This document shows, piece by piece, positions 14,983 through 16,505 of a stretch of DNA of 16,505 nucleotides. The DNA is from CBFCZU01 sp965602635 (GTDB taxonomy: Bacteria > Planctomycetota > Phycisphaerae > SM23-33), in NCBI GenBank assembly GCA_965602635.1, contig CBFCZU010000079.1, positions 1 through 16,505 of the forward strand, in the 5' to 3' direction. The position numbers and the translations under genes were made by a program. Under the pieces are notes generated by a model that worked only from the letters and a program-made list of their open reading frames with translations, was not told the DNA's origin and made no database searches. The first letter of the stretch is position 1. Each line of letters opens with the position of its first letter.

Positions 14983-15972
14983 TCAGCGGATCCGCGGCGT
15001 GCTCTGCCACATGTCCGGGTTGGGCCCCAGCTTGCGTTTCAGGGGCTCGGTAATCTCGTCCAGCCGCTCGGCCACGTCCGCCGGCAGGGGGAGGTCTCCC
15101 GCGGCCGCGTTGCGCCGTGCCTGCTCGGCGTTGCGCGCGCCCACGACCGCGCTGGCGACGCCGTCCCTGCTCACCAGCCATGCCAGGGACATCGCGCCCA
15201 TGTCCAGCCCCGCCTCCCGGGCCGTGGCCGAAATCGCCGCAACCGCCTCGAACGTCTCGTCCTCGGCCCCGTCCTCGCCATGGCCGGCCTCGGGCCGGGC
15301 GCTGCTGAAGAGCCGGGTCCTCGCCCGCCCGGCCGGCACGTCGTCGGCGCCGGCGAACTTGCCCGTCAGCAGCCCCTGCATGAGCGGGCTGTAGCACATG
15401 ACCGGCACGCCGGCGCGGCGGCAGGCCGGCAGAATCTCATACTCGATCGCGCGGAACAGCAGGCTGTAGGCGAGCTGGTCGGCGGCCGGCAGCGTCAGCG
15501 GCAGGATTCCCGCCAGGTCAGCCGCGCCGAAGTTGGACACGGCTATGTGACGGACCTTACCTGAGGCCACCAGCTCGTCCATCGCGCGGACCGTCTCGTC
15601 GAACGGCACGGTTCGGCTGGGCCAGTGGAGGTAGTAGATATCTATGTAGTCCGTCCCGAGGTTCTCGAGGCTTCCCTCGCAGGCCGCCCGCAAGTCGTCG
15701 GGGGCGAGGTTCCTGGTTGCGACCTTGCTGGCGACGACGACCTTGTCGCGGCCGGCCCCCAGTGCCTCTCGGATGAGTCGCTCGCTGGCCCCGCCGCCGT
15801 ACCCCTCGGCCGTATCCAGGAAGTTCACGCCCGCCTCTACCGAGCTGCGGATGGCGGCAATGGCGTCGTCCTTTTGCTGCGGGCCCCACGTCGGGCCGCC
15901 CACTATCGCCCAGCACCCGAGGCAGATCGTGGAGACCTCCAACTGTCCGTCGGCGATCTTGCGGTATTCCAT
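14983..15972 (-). CDS. Aldo/keto reductase
   Basis: This 329-residue NADPH-dependent TIM-barrel oxidoreductase is cytosolic. The catalytic tetrad is visible: D53 and Y58 in FLDTAEGYG, K83 in VVASKVATR, and H116 in YYLHWPSR. YSPLMQGLLTGKF near 205 and AVVGARNAEQARRN near 280 are the usual cofactor-site segments of this family. The substrate cannot be told from sequence. The ATG at 15972 has GGGGA about ten bases upstream. It appears to be the first gene of a minus-strand run with the CDP-alcohol transferase; nothing links the two chemically. The 102-base gap before the tRNA should hold its promoter, but I found no convincing boxes on that strand. Confidence 0.93.
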   Translation of the reverse strand: MEYRKIADGQLEVSTICLGCWAIVGGPTWGPQQKDDAIAAIRSSVEAGVNFLDTAEGYGGGASERLIREALGAGRDKVVVASKVATRNLAPDDLRAACEGSLENLGTDYIDIYYLHWPSRTVPFDETVRAMDELVASGKVRHIAVSNFGAADLAGILPLTLPAADQLAYSLLFRAIEYEILPACRRAGVPVMCYSPLMQGLLTGKFAGADDVPAGRARTRLFSSARPEAGHGEDGAEDETFEAVAAISATAREAGLDMGAMSLAWLVSRDGVASAVVGARNAEQARRNAAAGDLPLPADVAERLDEITEPLKRKLGPNPDMWQSTPRIR

Positions 15973-16028
15973 ACTTGTATCTTCCCCGCCGTGCCGGTGC
16001 CCGTCAACGCTTCGGGGCTGCGCGCGGC

Positions 16029-16057
16029 TTGGTAATCTCCACCGGGGCAGATATACT
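16029..16057 (+). promoter_or_regulatory. Promoter of the tRNA-Val gene
   Basis: TTGGTA (16029-16034) and TATACT (16052-16057) are separated by 17 bases, with four and five of six consensus matches. The transcript would start near 16064, eleven bases before the mature tRNA end. This is the best-formed promoter in the window. Confidence 0.65.
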
Positions 16058-16074
16058 GACAGCGTTGCCTCGAG

Positions 16075-16148
16075 GGGCGTTTAGCTCAGCCGGCTAGAGC
16101 GCTTCCCTTACAAGGAAGAGGTCGCAGGTTCGAGTCCTGCAACGCCCA
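16075..16148 (+). tRNA. tRNA-Val (anticodon UAC)
   Basis: A full cloverleaf is present. The acceptor arms GGGCGTT (16075-16081) and AACGCCC (16141-16147) pair perfectly, with discriminator A at 16148. The D stem is GCTC/GAGC. The anticodon stem CTTCC/GGAAG holds the loop CTTACAA, with anticodon TAC at 16109-16111. The T arm is GCAGG-TTCGAGT-CCTGC. The 3' CCA is not encoded and must be added by nucleotidyltransferase. It reads GUA and other GUN valine codons. Confidence 0.97.
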
Positions 16149-16466
16149 GTGCGATAAGCTTTCTATCTGCAACGGGTTGGGCAGACGAGCCCCGCCGAGC
16201 AGAAAAGCATCTGACCCGCGCTGTGGAGCGATGTGACCGGTTTTCTCGGCGAAGTTGACGGCGACGGAGCTGAGGGCATCGGGGGGGAAGGGCGGCTCTG
16301 AGCGGGTTACCCGTTTCATTGCAGGACATCTTTCAAGACTGTTTTTATCTCCTCCAGCGCCCGGGCCAGCCTGCTCCACTCGAAGCTCAGAGATATCCCG
16401 CTGACCCATGCCGCAGTTCATACCCAGGGCCATCCGGCAACCGCCGGCCCGACGGGCCGGGCGGAG
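16149..16466. other. Intergenic stretch with no convincing complete gene
   Basis: About 320 bases between the tRNA and the minus-strand gene end at the window edge. Short open frames here overlap the tRNA or lack family features. The only protein-like piece is an open minus-strand stretch at 16316-16417 that ends in a helix resembling the last residues of a PLP aminotransferase. A strong GC hairpin lies at 16441-16464. Confidence 0.5.
16441..16464 (-). terminator. GC-rich hairpin after the gene at the window edge
   Basis: CCGGCCC and GGGCCGG form a perfect seven-pair stem with loop GAC, extended by CCG/CGG across a one-base bulge. It begins three bases past the TAG of the partial minus-strand gene. 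No T tract follows, so it may be a terminator or an mRNA-end stabiliser. Confidence 0.4.
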
Positions 16467-16505
16467 CTACGACCTTTCCCGCAGCCAGGCGGCCAGTTCG
16501 CTGCC
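16467..16505 (-). CDS. C-terminal end of an unidentified gene (cut by window edge)
   Basis: The minus strand reads GSELAAWLRERS then TAG at 16469-16467. The twelve residues form an ordinary amphipathic helix and are followed at once by a strong hairpin, as expected at a gene end. The segment is too short to name, and it could be chance. Confidence 0.4.
   Translation of the reverse strand, partial: GSELAAWLRERS

Noticed and set aside
14954..15397. N-terminal extension of the CDP-alcohol transferase frame
   Set aside because: It runs through the aldo/keto reductase gene in another frame and is low-complexity Gly/Arg sequence; the family begins at the ATG at 14953.
16086..16433. 115-residue minus-strand open frame ending in LQDSNLRPLPCKGSALAG
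   Set aside because: The tail is the antisense translation of the tRNA-Val gene, a well-known false protein made by over-annotation of tRNAs; the rest has no family features.

Overview
The window is a GC-rich, densely coded bacterial chromosome segment of mostly housekeeping and envelope genes. I see no insertion sequence, phage gene, CRISPR array or rRNA. Signal peptides and a probable lipoprotein point to an exported, probably double-membrane envelope. The mix of a secreted archaemetzincin, a secreted TPR/proline-rich protein, LPP20-like exported domains, a hydroxypyruvate-isomerase-like sugar isomerase and a scattered murD suggests a Planctomycetota (Phycisphaerae-like) bacterium. That placement is inference from gene content; no phylogenetic marker was compared.

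Layout. (1) 1-1363, plus strand: the 3' part of purB, overlapped by a small four-helix membrane protein. (2) 5229-1378, minus strand: an operon-like run of two M16 zinc-protease-family proteins followed by murD. One M16 protein keeps the zinc site and the other keeps the Arg/Tyr substrate pair, so they look like an obligate heterodimer. (3) 7308-5346, minus strand: a CsgG/FlgO-like lipoprotein followed by an exported protein that appears to contain three divergent LPP20-like domains. (4) 7452-8444, plus strand, divergent from (3): an exported archaemetzincin. (5) 10313-8460, minus strand: an MDR-type dehydrogenase and a hydroxypyruvate-isomerase-like TIM-barrel protein. (6) 10499-12493, plus strand, divergent from (5): a 664-residue protein joining an N-terminal AIG2-like gamma-glutamyl cyclotransferase to what looks like a glutamine-synthetase-fold amidoligase. 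(7) 15972-12530, minus strand: aldo/keto reductase, CDP-alcohol phosphatidyltransferase and an exported TPR protein. (8) 16075-16148: tRNA-Val(UAC) with a good promoter, followed by about 320 bases with no convincing complete gene and the last codons of a minus-strand gene at the window edge.

The best candidate for something under-described is the cyclotransferase-amidoligase fusion, in which one chain could both make and break gamma-glutamyl-type amide bonds. Next are the CsgG-like/LPP20-like pair with its divergent secreted metalloprotease, and the complementary M16 pair. Promoter and terminator calls were made by eye and are weaker than the gene calls. Many long open frames antisense to these genes are by-products of the high GC content and are left out.
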